Notes: generated by a model from the letters alone, not told the origin. A stretch of DNA of 17,723 bases from JBFHER01 sp041584055 (GCA_041584055.1 JBFHER010000054.1:1-17723); one strand, 5' to 3'; shown: positions 1 through 8,822, counted from the first letter of the stretch. Translations and numbers: made by a program.

Positions 1-8
1 AAAACGAT

Positions 9-22
9 TAAAAGTACTTTTA
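9..22. repeat. 14-bp AT-rich perfect palindrome after the GH116 gene
   Basis: A perfect palindrome (TAAAAGTACTTTTA) lies 15 bp beyond the stop codon of the GH116 gene. It could form a short AT-rich hairpin and act as a weak terminator or protein-binding site. No convincing T-run follows on the minus strand, so the role is unproven. The rest of the 36 bp at the left edge shows nothing. Confidence 0.3.
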
Positions 23-36
23 GCTCTTTCATGCTC

Positions 37-2598
37 CTAAAATTCAATGGTTAATTTATCACCACTTAAAATTGTTTTATGTTTTAATTTCTTTGCGTCG
101 CATCCTTCTAATGCAAACCTCTTAAGTTCCAACTGACCGTAAAGTACTTTTATTGTTGCAGCATCAGCGGTAAGCTCGCAAGTTCCCCAGCTATAGCCGT
201 TACTCCAGAAATAAGTCCCCGGTTTAGAGGTAAAACGCATGGTTTTATCAACACCTGAATAGTGGAAGCCGGTGCTAGCCAAAACACCACCCCAGGCCAT
301 CATACTGCGGGCATAATGATGACCAAACTCTGCTTCATTAAAGGGGTTTCGTTTTTTTCCATCGTAACGATTACGAATGTCCTGAATTGTTTTTAAGCCT
401 TCATCCACCTGACCTTCATACAACATCTCAACGGCTGCAGCATGTTCAAAGCCCGTCATGACCTCTGTAAAATATGGGAAAGGTTGCCTGGGTCTTAGTC
501 CCGGATAATCTGCCATTAGCAATGCAGACTCGTCTTTGTAAGCGTACGAACGCATAAAGTTCGGGTGTTTCATGAGGCTTTCGCGGTAATTGTATTTGAG
601 AATGGATTCATTGGTTTTAAGAATGTTGTCTTTGTTTGCCAAATACCCCAAATCAAGAATATGAGCCATGACCTGTCCCACCAGTTGATCTACCAGCACG
701 CCATCTCCCAATTGATATTGAGGATCATCAGCAACCAGTCTTCTTTTAACACGAATCAGGCCTTTGGCAATGCTATCGAGGTGCATTGGTGGCACAATTT
801 CCTGCACATAATATTCACCGTTAAACAAGTTCTCATCCATCCATGCAGACCCATTTTCGTAGAGATCTCTGCAGGTCTTAGCAAACTTTTTATCTCCCAG
901 GTAGCTTGCCATTTCCTCCGTTGCACGCAAAGCGCCCAGGTACCAAAAGCCCATCTGTGGGTTAGGACCATAATATTCCACATCCATGGTGTTGTGCTGA
1001 CTGCCCTCCATCACGCCGTCTTTATTGGGGTCCCAGCCCTTTGGTATCCAACAGAATTCCAGTGCTTTTTTAACCATCGCCCAGTTTTGCTTTAAAAACG
1101 CATCATCACCGGAAAGTTGCCATTCGCGATAGTATTTCATAATACAGCCCATCTGTCCGTCTGCCGCTGCCAAACCAAAACTTTGTGCCTCTGTTTCCAA
1201 AGGGAGGTGTATGCGGTAGCTCATCAAGCCCTGTTCGTTAGTGGCGTAACCAAACTCCACTTCTCGCATGTTTTTGGCCACATCGCCAAACAAGAATGGG
1301 ATGGTTTGTTCATAATTCCAAACATGGGTACATGTTCCGGTTCCACTACCATCATTGTCTTTGATGCCCTCCCAGCCATGGTAATAACCCAATCTGGTTT
1401 TAAACGCAAGCTGAGTGCGAAGGTGTGCCAGATTAAATAAAGCCGCTTCTTTAATGATGGGTGGGATATCACTTGAAATAAAGGCCTCAACAAAAGTCTT
1501 TGTCTTTTCTTCTAAATCCGGAATTCTATGCACTGTTTTTATTGCTACATCCCAGGCATCCTCATACTGAGTGGCATAGTAGTTCCCCACATTTGCCTTA
1601 CTGTTAAAGCCTTCCCGGTTGGGGAAATTCCAGGTGATAAAAAAGCGTATATCTTTTTCTTCTCCGGCCTTCAGGGTGGTTTTAATCGCCAAAGAACCCA
1701 TATTGCTCTTTTGCTCCGAACTTCTTTCTTCTAGAAGTCCATCATCTGTATAATCATCCCAAAACTCCAGGGTACTGTTTCCCCAGTCTCCTGTTTGCCA
1801 GCAAGTACGGTAGGAAATTTCTCCTTCGCTGTTGCTTGTTAAACTGAAGGTCCCCCATTGCATACTTTCTTTATCCACAGCTTCACTGGCCGTATAATGG
1901 ATGCCTTTTAAACCATTCTCATCCCTATAGGTATTGGTATTTTGAAAAGTCGTTCCTTCTTTTCCATCGAAACCAATAAAATTAGGGATGTTCCCTGCCA
2001 GGGAAATTGTGATTGGTTTGTGGCTGACATTCTTCACTTTATAACTCAAAACAGCCAGGGGAAGGCTGCTGTCATCCGTGTTCCCGGGTATCAATGGATT
2101 AAAAGCACCGACCGTAACTTCCACCGGCAGCTCCTTATCTCTTAGCAGAACTTGTCCGAAAGGGTAGGCTGTTTGAAACGAAGCTTCTGCAAAACGCGGC
2201 AAACCGTGATTGGGAGCTTTCGATCCGTAATAGCCTTCATCATACCTGCCCGGTACAGGACCTTCTAAGAGCAGTGCCTGCCCCTCCTTGCCTTCCTCTT
2301 TCAGATAGATTGCAAAAAATGGAGCACGATTGATCACCTCCACCCCGGCATACAGCGGATTAAAGCCTTTGGCGGGCCGGCTCATAATTTCCCAGTCCTG
2401 CAAAGCACCGTACCCGGTCAGAGATATGGTACCTGTGCCAATACCTCCTATGGGCATTGCAATTCGCCCTGTATGTGACTGATCGTAGGTTTTAAGCACC
2501 GGCCATCTTTTATGACCTTGTGCGTTTGAAAAACCGGCTATCAGTAATAACCATATGAATATTGGAAGTGATTTCATCTGATGAATTTTTTTAGACAT
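37..2598 (-). CDS. Secreted GH116-family glycoside hydrolase (DUF608/GBA2-like), probable beta-glucosidase or beta-xylosidase
   Basis: This 853-aa protein has a Sec signal peptide (hydrophobic stretch about 11-22, likely cleavage after FSNA, residue 26) and so acts in the periplasm or outside the cell. It has the two-part GH116 architecture: an N-terminal beta-sandwich (about 30-330, with the GGIGTGT motif at 51-57) and an (alpha/alpha)6 catalytic part (about 365-775), followed by a short beta-rich tail. By motif analogy with GBA2, TxGH116 and Sulfolobus SSO1353, the nucleophile candidate is E410 (in WEG) and the acid/base candidate is D539 (in NTMD). Their spacing of 129 residues is close to that recalled for the archaeal enzyme (E335/D462). 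Known family members are retaining beta-glucosidases, beta-xylosidases or glucosylceramidases, so exact specificity is open. An ATG at codon 8 is an alternative start that would still keep the signal peptide. The gene lies 347 bp beyond the lipoprotein gene and behind a terminator, so it is probably a separate transcription unit. Confidence 0.85.
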   Translation of the reverse strand: MSKKIHQMKSLPIFIWLLLIAGFSNAQGHKRWPVLKTYDQSHTGRIAMPIGGIGTGTISLTGYGALQDWEIMSRPAKGFNPLYAGVEVINRAPFFAIYLKEEGKEGQALLLEGPVPGRYDEGYYGSKAPNHGLPRFAEASFQTAYPFGQVLLRDKELPVEVTVGAFNPLIPGNTDDSSLPLAVLSYKVKNVSHKPITISLAGNIPNFIGFDGKEGTTFQNTNTYRDENGLKGIHYTASEAVDKESMQWGTFSLTSNSEGEISYRTCWQTGDWGNSTLEFWDDYTDDGLLEERSSEQKSNMGSLAIKTTLKAGEEKDIRFFITWNFPNREGFNSKANVGNYYATQYEDAWDVAIKTVHRIPDLEEKTKTFVEAFISSDIPPIIKEAALFNLAHLRTQLAFKTRLGYYHGWEGIKDNDGSGTGTCTHVWNYEQTIPFLFGDVAKNMREVEFGYATNEQGLMSYRIHLPLETEAQSFGLAAADGQMGCIMKYYREWQLSGDDAFLKQNWAMVKKALEFCWIPKGWDPNKDGVMEGSQHNTMDVEYYGPNPQMGFWYLGALRATEEMASYLGDKKFAKTCRDLYENGSAWMDENLFNGEYYVQEIVPPMHLDSIAKGLIRVKRRLVADDPQYQLGDGVLVDQLVGQVMAHILDLGYLANKDNILKTNESILKYNYRESLMKHPNFMRSYAYKDESALLMADYPGLRPRQPFPYFTEVMTGFEHAAAVEMLYEGQVDEGLKTIQDIRNRYDGKKRNPFNEAEFGHHYARSMMAWGGVLASTGFHYSGVDKTMRFTSKPGTYFWSNGYSWGTCELTADAATIKVLYGQLELKRFALEGCDAKKLKHKTILSGDKLTIEF

Positions 2599-2613
2599 TC
2601 AAAATTAAAAATA

Positions 2614-2736
2614 GTTGCAACAATGGTGACGGGTAAATAGCTCAAATTGTTGTACAAATGTTGCAATTAAGGCTAAGTCAACGTTTTTGTTTTGTACACA
2701 CGATTAAAACGATGATTTTTTTTAAGGTTTGCAACC
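2614..2736. promoter_or_regulatory. Cluster of TTGCAA inverted repeats upstream of the GH116 gene
   Basis: The spacer 2599-2945 holds no gene. Upstream of the GH116 start it contains a palindrome GTTGCAAC (2614-2621), whose TTGCAACA half is mirrored by TGTTGCAA at 2659-2666. It also contains TTGTACAA (2650-2657) and an interrupted inverted repeat GGTT-tgc-AACC (2726-2736). Three TTGCAA copies in about 120 bp could be operator sites for a regulator or local RNA structure. No convincing promoter is visible. Function is inference only. Confidence 0.3.
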
Positions 2737-2898
2737 TGACTTGTCAGCTATAACTTTCAGAAAACACCTTTATAAAGCACACGCTTTTACACCTGCAGAA
2801 ATATGCAACGAGAATACTACCCCGGTAAAAATGTACCAGGGGGAGCTATAAAAATGAACATCTGGAACACCAAAAACGGATCTGTGCTGATTAGCAAA

Positions 2899-2929
2899 TA
2901 TAAAGGCAGCCAAACAGGCTGCCTTTATA
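2899..2929 (-). terminator. Intrinsic terminator of the susC-susD-lipoprotein operon
   Basis: A perfect 13-bp inverted repeat (TATAAAGGCAGCC at 2899-2911 and its complement at 2917-2929) flanks a 5-nt loop. It begins 16 bp beyond the stop codon of the small lipoprotein gene. On the minus strand the 3' arm ends in CCTTTATA followed by TTTG, so the U-tract is short, but the stem is strong. It would end or attenuate the transport operon before the GH116 gene. Confidence 0.7.
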
Positions 2930-2945
2930 CAATTCAATTCCAAAG

Positions 2946-3398
2946 TTATTGGACAATATTTATTGTCCAATCGTGGGTTGTCCCGTCTGCAGAATACACC
3001 CTATAGGTAAATGATGCTGCTGATAAGTCATTAATGATCCCTGCTACAGGAGCACCATTCAGCGGTTCTACTTTTGTACCATAGTGGTAAATTAAAAAAC
3101 CAATACCTGTGAAGGTTTCGCCTGCTTTTAATGTTACCGTCACAGTAAAGGTCTCTTCATCGACCACCGCTGTTCCCGATGATACTGTTATTTGTCGTGT
3201 ACCGGTCACCGTTGTTTCGTCAACGTAATATTCTTCCAGTTTCACGCCATCCTTTGTTTCCAGTTTGAACAACTGAACGTTGTTAATAATGGCATTATCG
3301 CCCCATTGTGACATATCCATTTCAATACGCGGCTCACAGGAATAAAGTGATGCCAGCATCAAGCAAATGAATCCAAACTTTATTTTTATATTTTTCAT
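2946..3398 (-). CDS. Small outer-membrane lipoprotein in the SusE/SGBP position, function unknown
   Basis: This 150-aa protein starts with a type II signal peptide and lipobox (SLYSC, Cys21), followed by an acidic stretch (CEPRIEMD) that fits export to the cell surface in Bacteroidota. The mature part (about 125 residues) is rich in Thr/Val beta-strand patterns and ends in a strand motif (YRVYSADGTTHDWTI) typical of Ig-like or DUF5018-like beta-sandwich domains in this phylum. It starts 29 bp beyond the susD-like stop, the usual place for a SusE/F-type surface glycan-binding protein. It is much shorter than those and seems to hold a single domain. A role as an accessory glycan-binding or spacer protein for the SusCD complex is inferred from position. 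I do not recognise a named family with certainty. Confidence 0.75.
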   Translation of the reverse strand: MKNIKIKFGFICLMLASLYSCEPRIEMDMSQWGDNAIINNVQLFKLETKDGVKLEEYYVDETTVTGTRQITVSSGTAVVDEETFTVTVTLKAGETFTGIGFLIYHYGTKVEPLNGAPVAGIINDLSAASFTYRVYSADGTTHDWTINIVQ

Positions 3399-3427
3399 GT
3401 TTTAAATCTTTAAATTAATACAAACGA

Positions 3428-5287
3428 CTAGAACCATCCTGGGTTTTGCTCGAGGGTTACACCACCTTTTTCCTGATAAAAATCGATTTCGGTTTTAGGA
3501 AGTGCCTGTAAGTAATCCCTGTTTGGATCGATATAATAACCACGACCTGTTGGTGTGAAATCTGCATTTTTCCAAAGCGGGTTGATATCTTCACCTGTTA
3601 CATCAATGTTTTGACCAAGGTTCAATCTTAGCGATTCTAACTGACTTTGCAGATATCCTACTGCAAGCACAAGAGAGTCGGTATTCCAAAAGTTTTCAAA
3701 TTCCTGGTAATAGGCCCCCACTGGTTTATAGCCATTCACAACATCTTCGTAAATAGCCCAGCGTTTCAGGTCTGTTCTCCTGTAATTCTCCAGTATAAGT
3801 TCAACTCTGCGTTCGCGACGTATTTCATTTAATATTGCCGGAGCTGAAGGATCATAGCCGTCGGATACGGCGTATGTCAAACCCCAAGCATCTGCATCTG
3901 AGATGCTTAAGTGAACCATTCCAACCCGGTCGCGTATAACATTTACTGTTTTATCGATATCTACCTGAGAGATGGTCCCTAAAATTGCTTTGGCTTCTGC
4001 GTAATTTAACAATGCTTCGGCATAACGCAGCATTAATTCATCCTGATTATCCCCCCATTTATCAACATAGTGATTGCGCATGCCCTTAAACACTTTATAA
4101 CCACCTCGTCCGGTATATGAGTTTATCAAATCCTGATATGGGCCTTTCGTTGTGTTTTCAGGAACGATAGGTATAAACTGAGCCTGATAAGCTTCAAAAT
4201 TCCCCCTGGCAGGCGAGTAAAGGGTTTGATCCATACGAGGGTCCCGGGCAGCAATCAGACTGGCTAGTTGGGTATAATCATACGATACGCCGGAAACATT
4301 TTCAGGTAAGCCATCGGCCATTAAGTAGGCGTACACTGCACTTTTTGTTAATCCACCACCATATGAGCTACCACCGGCAGCATGATTTCCGTTTACCTCT
4401 AATAGATAATCCATGTGTTTGTATAAAAATACGCCTGTGGCGGTGCTGTAATCCTGTTGATTGAACAAATCGTAATACTCCCAACCGGGTCTGCCAATGT
4501 AAACATCAGCCCCTTGATAAGCAATCAGCATATCGCCAGCCTCCACAGCATCATTTAGGAAGTTTGTTCCATTAGCACCATCCACCTTAAACACCGTACT
4601 TTTTCTGCCATGGTAATATTCCCAGCTGCCTTCATAAAGGCCTACCCTGGTTTTCATTGCCAATGCACTCTCTTTGTTTATCCGTGGAGCAGCTGCAAAA
4701 CCTTCGTTTTTCCAATCTAAAAGTACAATTGCAGAATCAAGATCTTCAATGATCTTAGAAGCAATAAACTCCCGACTGTCTCTTGTTTTAAACAACTCCG
4801 GGCTATTGGTTTCCAACACCTTGTCAATATAAGGGACACCACCAAAAGTCTGGAGTAAGGTAAAATAGTGCCAGGCCCGAATAAAATGGGCTTCACCTAT
4901 GTACTGATCGGCTTCATCATCCCTGGACTCCAGTTTTTTCTTATTATTGATGACATAATTAACTTTTCGAATGTTTGTATACCCATTGTTCCAAACACCA
5001 TTGGTCTCGTTGGCCACACCACTTTGTGAGTGTTGCATTTCTGATGCACCGGGGGTGTCAGAGAGAAAGTTATCCGTCCCGTTTTCAGCATCACTTACGA
5101 TATTTTGCGCCCCCAAAACACTGCTATACAAACCGTTTACATAGGTTTTAAAATCGCTTGATTTTGTAAAAAACGTTGCATCACTCATGGCATCTTCCGG
5201 ATACTTGTCCAGAAAATCCTCATCACAGGATGTCATTGAAAAGATCAAAGCTGCGACTATTATTGTATATAATATTTTTAGTTTCAT
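3428..5287 (-). CDS. SusD/RagB-family nutrient-binding outer-membrane lipoprotein
   Basis: This is a SusD-like surface lipoprotein of 619 aa that forms the lid over the SusC-like transporter and binds glycan. It has a type II signal peptide with lipobox (FSMTSC, Cys21) followed by DEDFLD, an acidic surface-export signal. The N-terminal TPR-like half follows (AHFIRAWHYFTLLQTFGG near 135-152 is a hallmark), then the RagB/SusD C-terminal region ending in QALPKTEIDFY and the family signature QNPGW at the very end. I chose the ATG at 5287. The frame stays open to a TTG at 5296, which would add three residues, but the ATG gives a normal signal peptide. The gene begins 17 bp after the SusC-like stop, so the two are co-transcribed. 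Confidence 0.95.
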   Translation of the reverse strand: MKLKILYTIIVAALIFSMTSCDEDFLDKYPEDAMSDATFFTKSSDFKTYVNGLYSSVLGAQNIVSDAENGTDNFLSDTPGASEMQHSQSGVANETNGVWNNGYTNIRKVNYVINNKKKLESRDDEADQYIGEAHFIRAWHYFTLLQTFGGVPYIDKVLETNSPELFKTRDSREFIASKIIEDLDSAIVLLDWKNEGFAAAPRINKESALAMKTRVGLYEGSWEYYHGRKSTVFKVDGANGTNFLNDAVEAGDMLIAYQGADVYIGRPGWEYYDLFNQQDYSTATGVFLYKHMDYLLEVNGNHAAGGSSYGGGLTKSAVYAYLMADGLPENVSGVSYDYTQLASLIAARDPRMDQTLYSPARGNFEAYQAQFIPIVPENTTKGPYQDLINSYTGRGGYKVFKGMRNHYVDKWGDNQDELMLRYAEALLNYAEAKAILGTISQVDIDKTVNVIRDRVGMVHLSISDADAWGLTYAVSDGYDPSAPAILNEIRRERRVELILENYRRTDLKRWAIYEDVVNGYKPVGAYYQEFENFWNTDSLVLAVGYLQSQLESLRLNLGQNIDVTGEDINPLWKNADFTPTGRGYYIDPNRDYLQALPKTEIDFYQEKGGVTLEQNPGWF

Positions 5288-5304
5288 TGTTTTCAATTTT
5301 TATG

Positions 5305-8300
5305 TTAGATACCAATTTTTAAACCCATAGATATGATGCGTGAAGGCGGATACGTTTGAAAGTCCTCCTCAATTTGAATTGGGTCATATTCTTTTAACCA
5401 GGATTTATTAAAAACCATCCCTAAATTTTCTGCACTAATATTTAAAGAAAGACTGCGAAGTCTGAGTTTTGATACCAAATCAGCAGGCACGTTATAGCTT
5501 ATATTTACGTTTTTTATCCTTAAATGTGCAAGGTTGATAGCATATAGGTCATTGGTAAATCTTTCATAACTGTTGTTCAGGTTATTCCAATAAGCTCTTG
5601 GAAAGAAAGCATCCTGGTTGTCTAAATTCCAATACCCTCGTTCTGCATTATCTGCGGAGATAAAGTTCCTTGTACCTACAGCAAACTTCCTTCTGGAATA
5701 AACGGTTTGTTTCCCCACTCCATCGAAAAGTGCGGCAATTGTAAATCCTTTCCAGCTGGCATTTAATGCAATGTTGTATTTGTAGCGTGGGTAATCATAT
5801 CCCAGCAACTGACGGTCGCCCTGCGCATACCAGTAGTTTCCCTGGCCATTGTCAACAAGTCCATCACCGTTGGTGTCAGCCATTAATAAATCACCGGGGT
5901 AATACCAGCCGCTTCTCCATAATGCATTGTTTTGGAACGTTTCAGCATTTTGGGCAATCGAACCGGACCAACCATACAATTCACCAAACACCTGTCCCGG
6001 CGTCCAACCGCTACGTGTTCCTGTTTCATTGCTTTCGTATTCTACCACATAACCCACATAATCGGATACCCCCGCACGGACACTGTACCTTACCGCGTCA
6101 CCTGCCAGGTTAAAAGCTTTATCCGTCCAGCTCATGGACATCTCCCATCCACGGGTTTCAGATACCGCATTGTTCCTTGTGGGTGCAGCAGTACCTAATA
6201 CTTCCGAATATTGTTCCGCAGGTCCCTGCTGATCGTATACGGTTCTTTGGTACCAGTCATATTCAATTTTCAATCTGTTATTTAAAGCTGCAGCTTCGAA
6301 TCCAAAACCTATAGTCTGCGGTTTTGTCCATGTCAGGTCATCAGAAATAATTCCAGGCATGGTAACATAGGGAAGCCTTCCTCCATCCAGGATAACCGGC
6401 GTTTGACTGGCTGTACCCATTGTTGGTAAATAGGCGTAATTACTCCCTGTATTATTTCCCAATTTACCCCAGGAGCCTTTTAGTTTAAACATATTAACCT
6501 GATCCTTCAATGGCCAGAAATTTTCTCTTGCGATGTTATAACCAGCAGATACAGACGGGAAAAAAGCCCAGCGGGTATCCGGTGAATATTTTGAAGATGC
6601 ATCGTAACGCATATTAACATCCAGCAGATAGGTTTCTCTAAAATTATAACTTAATCGACCGAAATAGCCCTGTGTTGCCCAGGAATATATTGCGTCATTA
6701 AGAGATGGGCTATCGCCGTAGGTTGTACTTAAGGATTGAACAGATTGTGTATAGAATAAGGAATTTGAACCGGTAAGGCTGTTAAATTGGTTCTCTTCCT
6801 CGTTGTACCCTGCCAACAACGTAAGGTTGTTATTTTTAACACTCAGATTGTAAGTGGCAACCAGGTTCGCATTGTGGTAATATTTATTGCTTGATTTTTC
6901 TGTAATATTATCAACAGGAGGGCTTCGTCGGCTTGGTTTTGGAGTCCCATCGGCATCCCAACTTCCAAAAACGGTTTCGGTGTTTGTATCAAACTGATGG
7001 TTCACATTCCAGCTGTAATCTCCTTTGATGTTTAGCCCTTTCACCGGATTAAAATCAAACTGACCAGACAACCATAAATCATCGTTGGTATTGTTATAGG
7101 CACCTGCAAGCCCGTGCAGACTGGGCAAGATAGAAAATTCATTGGGTGAACCATTATCATCGTAATCCGGACGACTGGGAGGATTTGCCAATCCATCAAA
7201 CACGGCACCATCATTTTGCCCTCTATTCCAAATTTGAGGCCTACTTGATTGTTGGCGCCCATATTTTGAACTTATACTGACACTTAACCAATCGGTTATT
7301 TCCGTATTTACCTTCATCAAAGCAGAATACCTTTTTAACCAATCGTATGGACTATCATATTCACCCTGATTATCTATTGCTCCAAGACTAGCATAATAGG
7401 AGGTGTTGTCACCACCACCATTAATACTCACATTGTATTTTTGGTTAAACACATTATTTCTATAAGCAGAGGCGTAATGATCTGTATTGGCATTGTAATC
7501 GTATACACCACCGTATTTTCCGTTGGGCAGAATAATATTAGTTGTATTGATTTCTCCAGCTATATATTGTCTCATCCGTTCAATGGCATCATCGGTGAAA
7601 AGCGGTGACAGCTGCGAATTATATCTTCCAATATTTCTTATAATTGCATCTTCATCACTGTTTAGTGAAACAGGAAGCCCTATTGGGGTATTTACAATCA
7701 TATCAGTAGAAAAATTAATCTGCATTTTCCTTCCTTTTTTCCCTGATTTAGTGGTGATTAAAATCACACCATTAGGTGCACGTGATCCGTAAATTGCAGA
7801 CGCAGCAGCATCTTTTAACACCGAAATACTTTCTACATCATTGGCATTAACCAAATCGATATCCTGTGGCACCCCGTCTACCAATACCAAAGGAGCACCA
7901 GTGGCATTAAAGCCGGTATAACCACGGATATTTAAACTAGACTCGGCATTTGGCGCCCCTGAGGTCGTTTTAATGTTTAATCCTGGAACTGAAGCTGAAA
8001 GCATTTCGGTTACCGACTTCACCGGTCTGTTTTCAAGTTCTTTGGTGTCAACCATCTGAACCGCGGAGGTCAGGTTAACCTTCTTTTGCGTACCATAGCC
8101 GATCACAACCACTTCATCAATGTTCACCGCATCCTCGAGCATGGTCACATTAATTGTTGTTTGTGTCCCCACAGTGATTTCCTGTGGCAACATTCCCACA
8201 AAAGAAAATATTAAAATGGCATCTTCAGAAATATTCCCTATAGAATATTTTCCATCCATGTTTGTAATTGTCCCTTCATTTTTTCCTTTTACAATTACTG

Positions 8301-8745
8301 TTACACCGGGAAGGGATTCTCCACTTTCGTCGACAACTGTTCCGGTGACAGACTTTTGCTGCTGTGCATTTTGAGATAAATAGGCAGGTGCCAGAATGAT
8401 TTTCCGGTCTGCAATGGTGTATTCAACGTCTGTTTCGGCAAACAGATCATCTAATATCTCATCAATTTTTTGATCTTCAGCGGATAAACTTACCGCACGG
8501 TCGGTATCCACCAGTTTCTCATTAAACAAGAAATAGAACTCAGAAAGCTCCTCTATTTCTTCAAGGACATCTTTCAATTTAGTTTCTGAAAACTCAACTG
8601 AAATTTTCATCTTTTGCGAATACGCATTTCCTGCAAAAGTTTGAATCACACCTACTAGAAGTAAAAAAATTGTAATTCTCATGACTCTGAATGTTTTCTT
8701 AAAATGACTGAAATTACATTCATAAAAAAATGGGTTTTTTTTCAT
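5305..8745 (-). CDS. SusC/RagA-family TonB-dependent transporter with N-terminal STN signalling domain
   Basis: This 1146-aa outer-membrane protein has, in order: a long leader with hydrophobic core at about 24-38; an STN domain (about 46-118); a carboxypeptidase-regulatory-like domain (about 131-205, VTGTVVDESGESLPGV); a TonB-box-like segment (DEVVVIGYG, about 210-218); a plug domain (about 225-335, with LVLVDGVP and SAIYGSRAPNGVI motifs); and a 22-strand barrel to the C-terminus. It imports oligosaccharides using TonB energy. The STN domain is the module that talks to FecR-type anti-sigma factors, and such a gene sits immediately upstream, so this receptor should also sense the substrate. 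The C-terminus ends in GLKIGI rather than the usual terminal aromatic, a small oddity. A candidate antisense RNA lies opposite its leader. Confidence 0.95.
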   Translation of the reverse strand: MKKNPFFYECNFSHFKKTFRVMRITIFLLLVGVIQTFAGNAYSQKMKISVEFSETKLKDVLEEIEELSEFYFLFNEKLVDTDRAVSLSAEDQKIDEILDDLFAETDVEYTIADRKIILAPAYLSQNAQQQKSVTGTVVDESGESLPGVTVIVKGKNEGTITNMDGKYSIGNISEDAILIFSFVGMLPQEITVGTQTTINVTMLEDAVNIDEVVVIGYGTQKKVNLTSAVQMVDTKELENRPVKSVTEMLSASVPGLNIKTTSGAPNAESSLNIRGYTGFNATGAPLVLVDGVPQDIDLVNANDVESISVLKDAAASAIYGSRAPNGVILITTKSGKKGRKMQINFSTDMIVNTPIGLPVSLNSDEDAIIRNIGRYNSQLSPLFTDDAIERMRQYIAGEINTTNIILPNGKYGGVYDYNANTDHYASAYRNNVFNQKYNVSINGGGDNTSYYASLGAIDNQGEYDSPYDWLKRYSALMKVNTEITDWLSVSISSKYGRQQSSRPQIWNRGQNDGAVFDGLANPPSRPDYDDNGSPNEFSILPSLHGLAGAYNNTNDDLWLSGQFDFNPVKGLNIKGDYSWNVNHQFDTNTETVFGSWDADGTPKPSRRSPPVDNITEKSSNKYYHNANLVATYNLSVKNNNLTLLAGYNEEENQFNSLTGSNSLFYTQSVQSLSTTYGDSPSLNDAIYSWATQGYFGRLSYNFRETYLLDVNMRYDASSKYSPDTRWAFFPSVSAGYNIARENFWPLKDQVNMFKLKGSWGKLGNNTGSNYAYLPTMGTASQTPVILDGGRLPYVTMPGIISDDLTWTKPQTIGFGFEAAALNNRLKIEYDWYQRTVYDQQGPAEQYSEVLGTAAPTRNNAVSETRGWEMSMSWTDKAFNLAGDAVRYSVRAGVSDYVGYVVEYESNETGTRSGWTPGQVFGELYGWSGSIAQNAETFQNNALWRSGWYYPGDLLMADTNGDGLVDNGQGNYWYAQGDRQLLGYDYPRYKYNIALNASWKGFTIAALFDGVGKQTVYSRRKFAVGTRNFISADNAERGYWNLDNQDAFFPRAYWNNLNNSYERFTNDLYAINLAHLRIKNVNISYNVPADLVSKLRLRSLSLNISAENLGMVFNKSWLKEYDPIQIEEDFQTYPPSRIISMGLKIGI

Positions 8746-8752
8746 AAATTTG
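8745..8752 (+). promoter_or_regulatory. Candidate plus-strand -7 box (TAAATTTG) for an antisense RNA
   Basis: TAAATTTG matches the Bacteroidota sigma-ABfr -7 consensus TAnnTTTG exactly. It overlaps the start codon of the susC-like gene but points the opposite way. No clear TTTG -33 element is found about 19-21 bp upstream, which lowers confidence. The predicted start is about 8757-8760. Confidence 0.4.
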
Positions 8753-8757
8753 AACTG

Positions 8758-8822
8758 TTAGTTATTAAAAAAAAGTGATAGTTTTTTTTGAGGAAATCGT
8801 TGGCGCGGTTTCCTTTTTTTTT
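8758..8822 (+). ncRNA. Candidate cis-antisense small RNA opposite the susC leader
   Basis: Between a consensus -7 box (8745-8752, plus strand) and a plus-strand intrinsic terminator (hairpin 8792-8813, nine Ts to 8822) lies a stretch that would give an RNA of about 65 nt. It would be fully complementary to the mRNA leader about 13-77 nt upstream of the susC-like ATG. No plus-strand protein gene explains the terminator. Cis-encoded antisense RNAs in the anti-sigma/susC spacer that repress PULs are known from Bacteroides (for example DonS of B. fragilis), and the position here matches that arrangement. The exact 5' end is a guess. Alternatives are a leader structure of the susC mRNA or chance. 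Confidence 0.45.
8792..8822 (+). terminator. Plus-strand intrinsic terminator in the fecR-susC spacer
   Basis: The stem GGAAATCG/CGGTTTCC (8792-8799 and 8806-8813) has a T-G wobble that pairs on the plus-strand RNA but is a C-A mismatch on the minus-strand RNA. It is followed on the plus strand by nine Ts (8814-8822). On the minus strand the hairpin is followed by TC and an A-run, so only plus-strand transcription would be terminated. No plus-strand gene precedes it, which supports a short antisense transcript. Confidence 0.6.

Noticed and set aside
11..152. The 12-mer AAAGTACTTTTA present at 11-22 and 141-152
   Set aside because: The second copy is inside the GH116 coding sequence and is explained by its codons; two copies of a short AT-rich palindrome are not meaningful.
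565..1440. Long plus-strand open frames opposite the GH116 gene
   Set aside because: Composition and predicted sequences (His- and Cys-rich, no domain pattern) are those of antisense shadows of a clear coding gene.
2895..2902. Minus-strand TATATTTG, a perfect TAnnTTTG -7 match upstream of the GH116 gene
   Set aside because: It overlaps the 3' arm of the terminator hairpin, has no -33 partner at 19-21 bp, and would leave a leader of nearly 290 nt. Probably chance in AT-rich DNA.
5766..6198. Overlapping plus-strand open frames opposite the susC-like gene
   Set aside because: No recognisable domain, no start context, and the minus-strand frame is a textbook SusC barrel.
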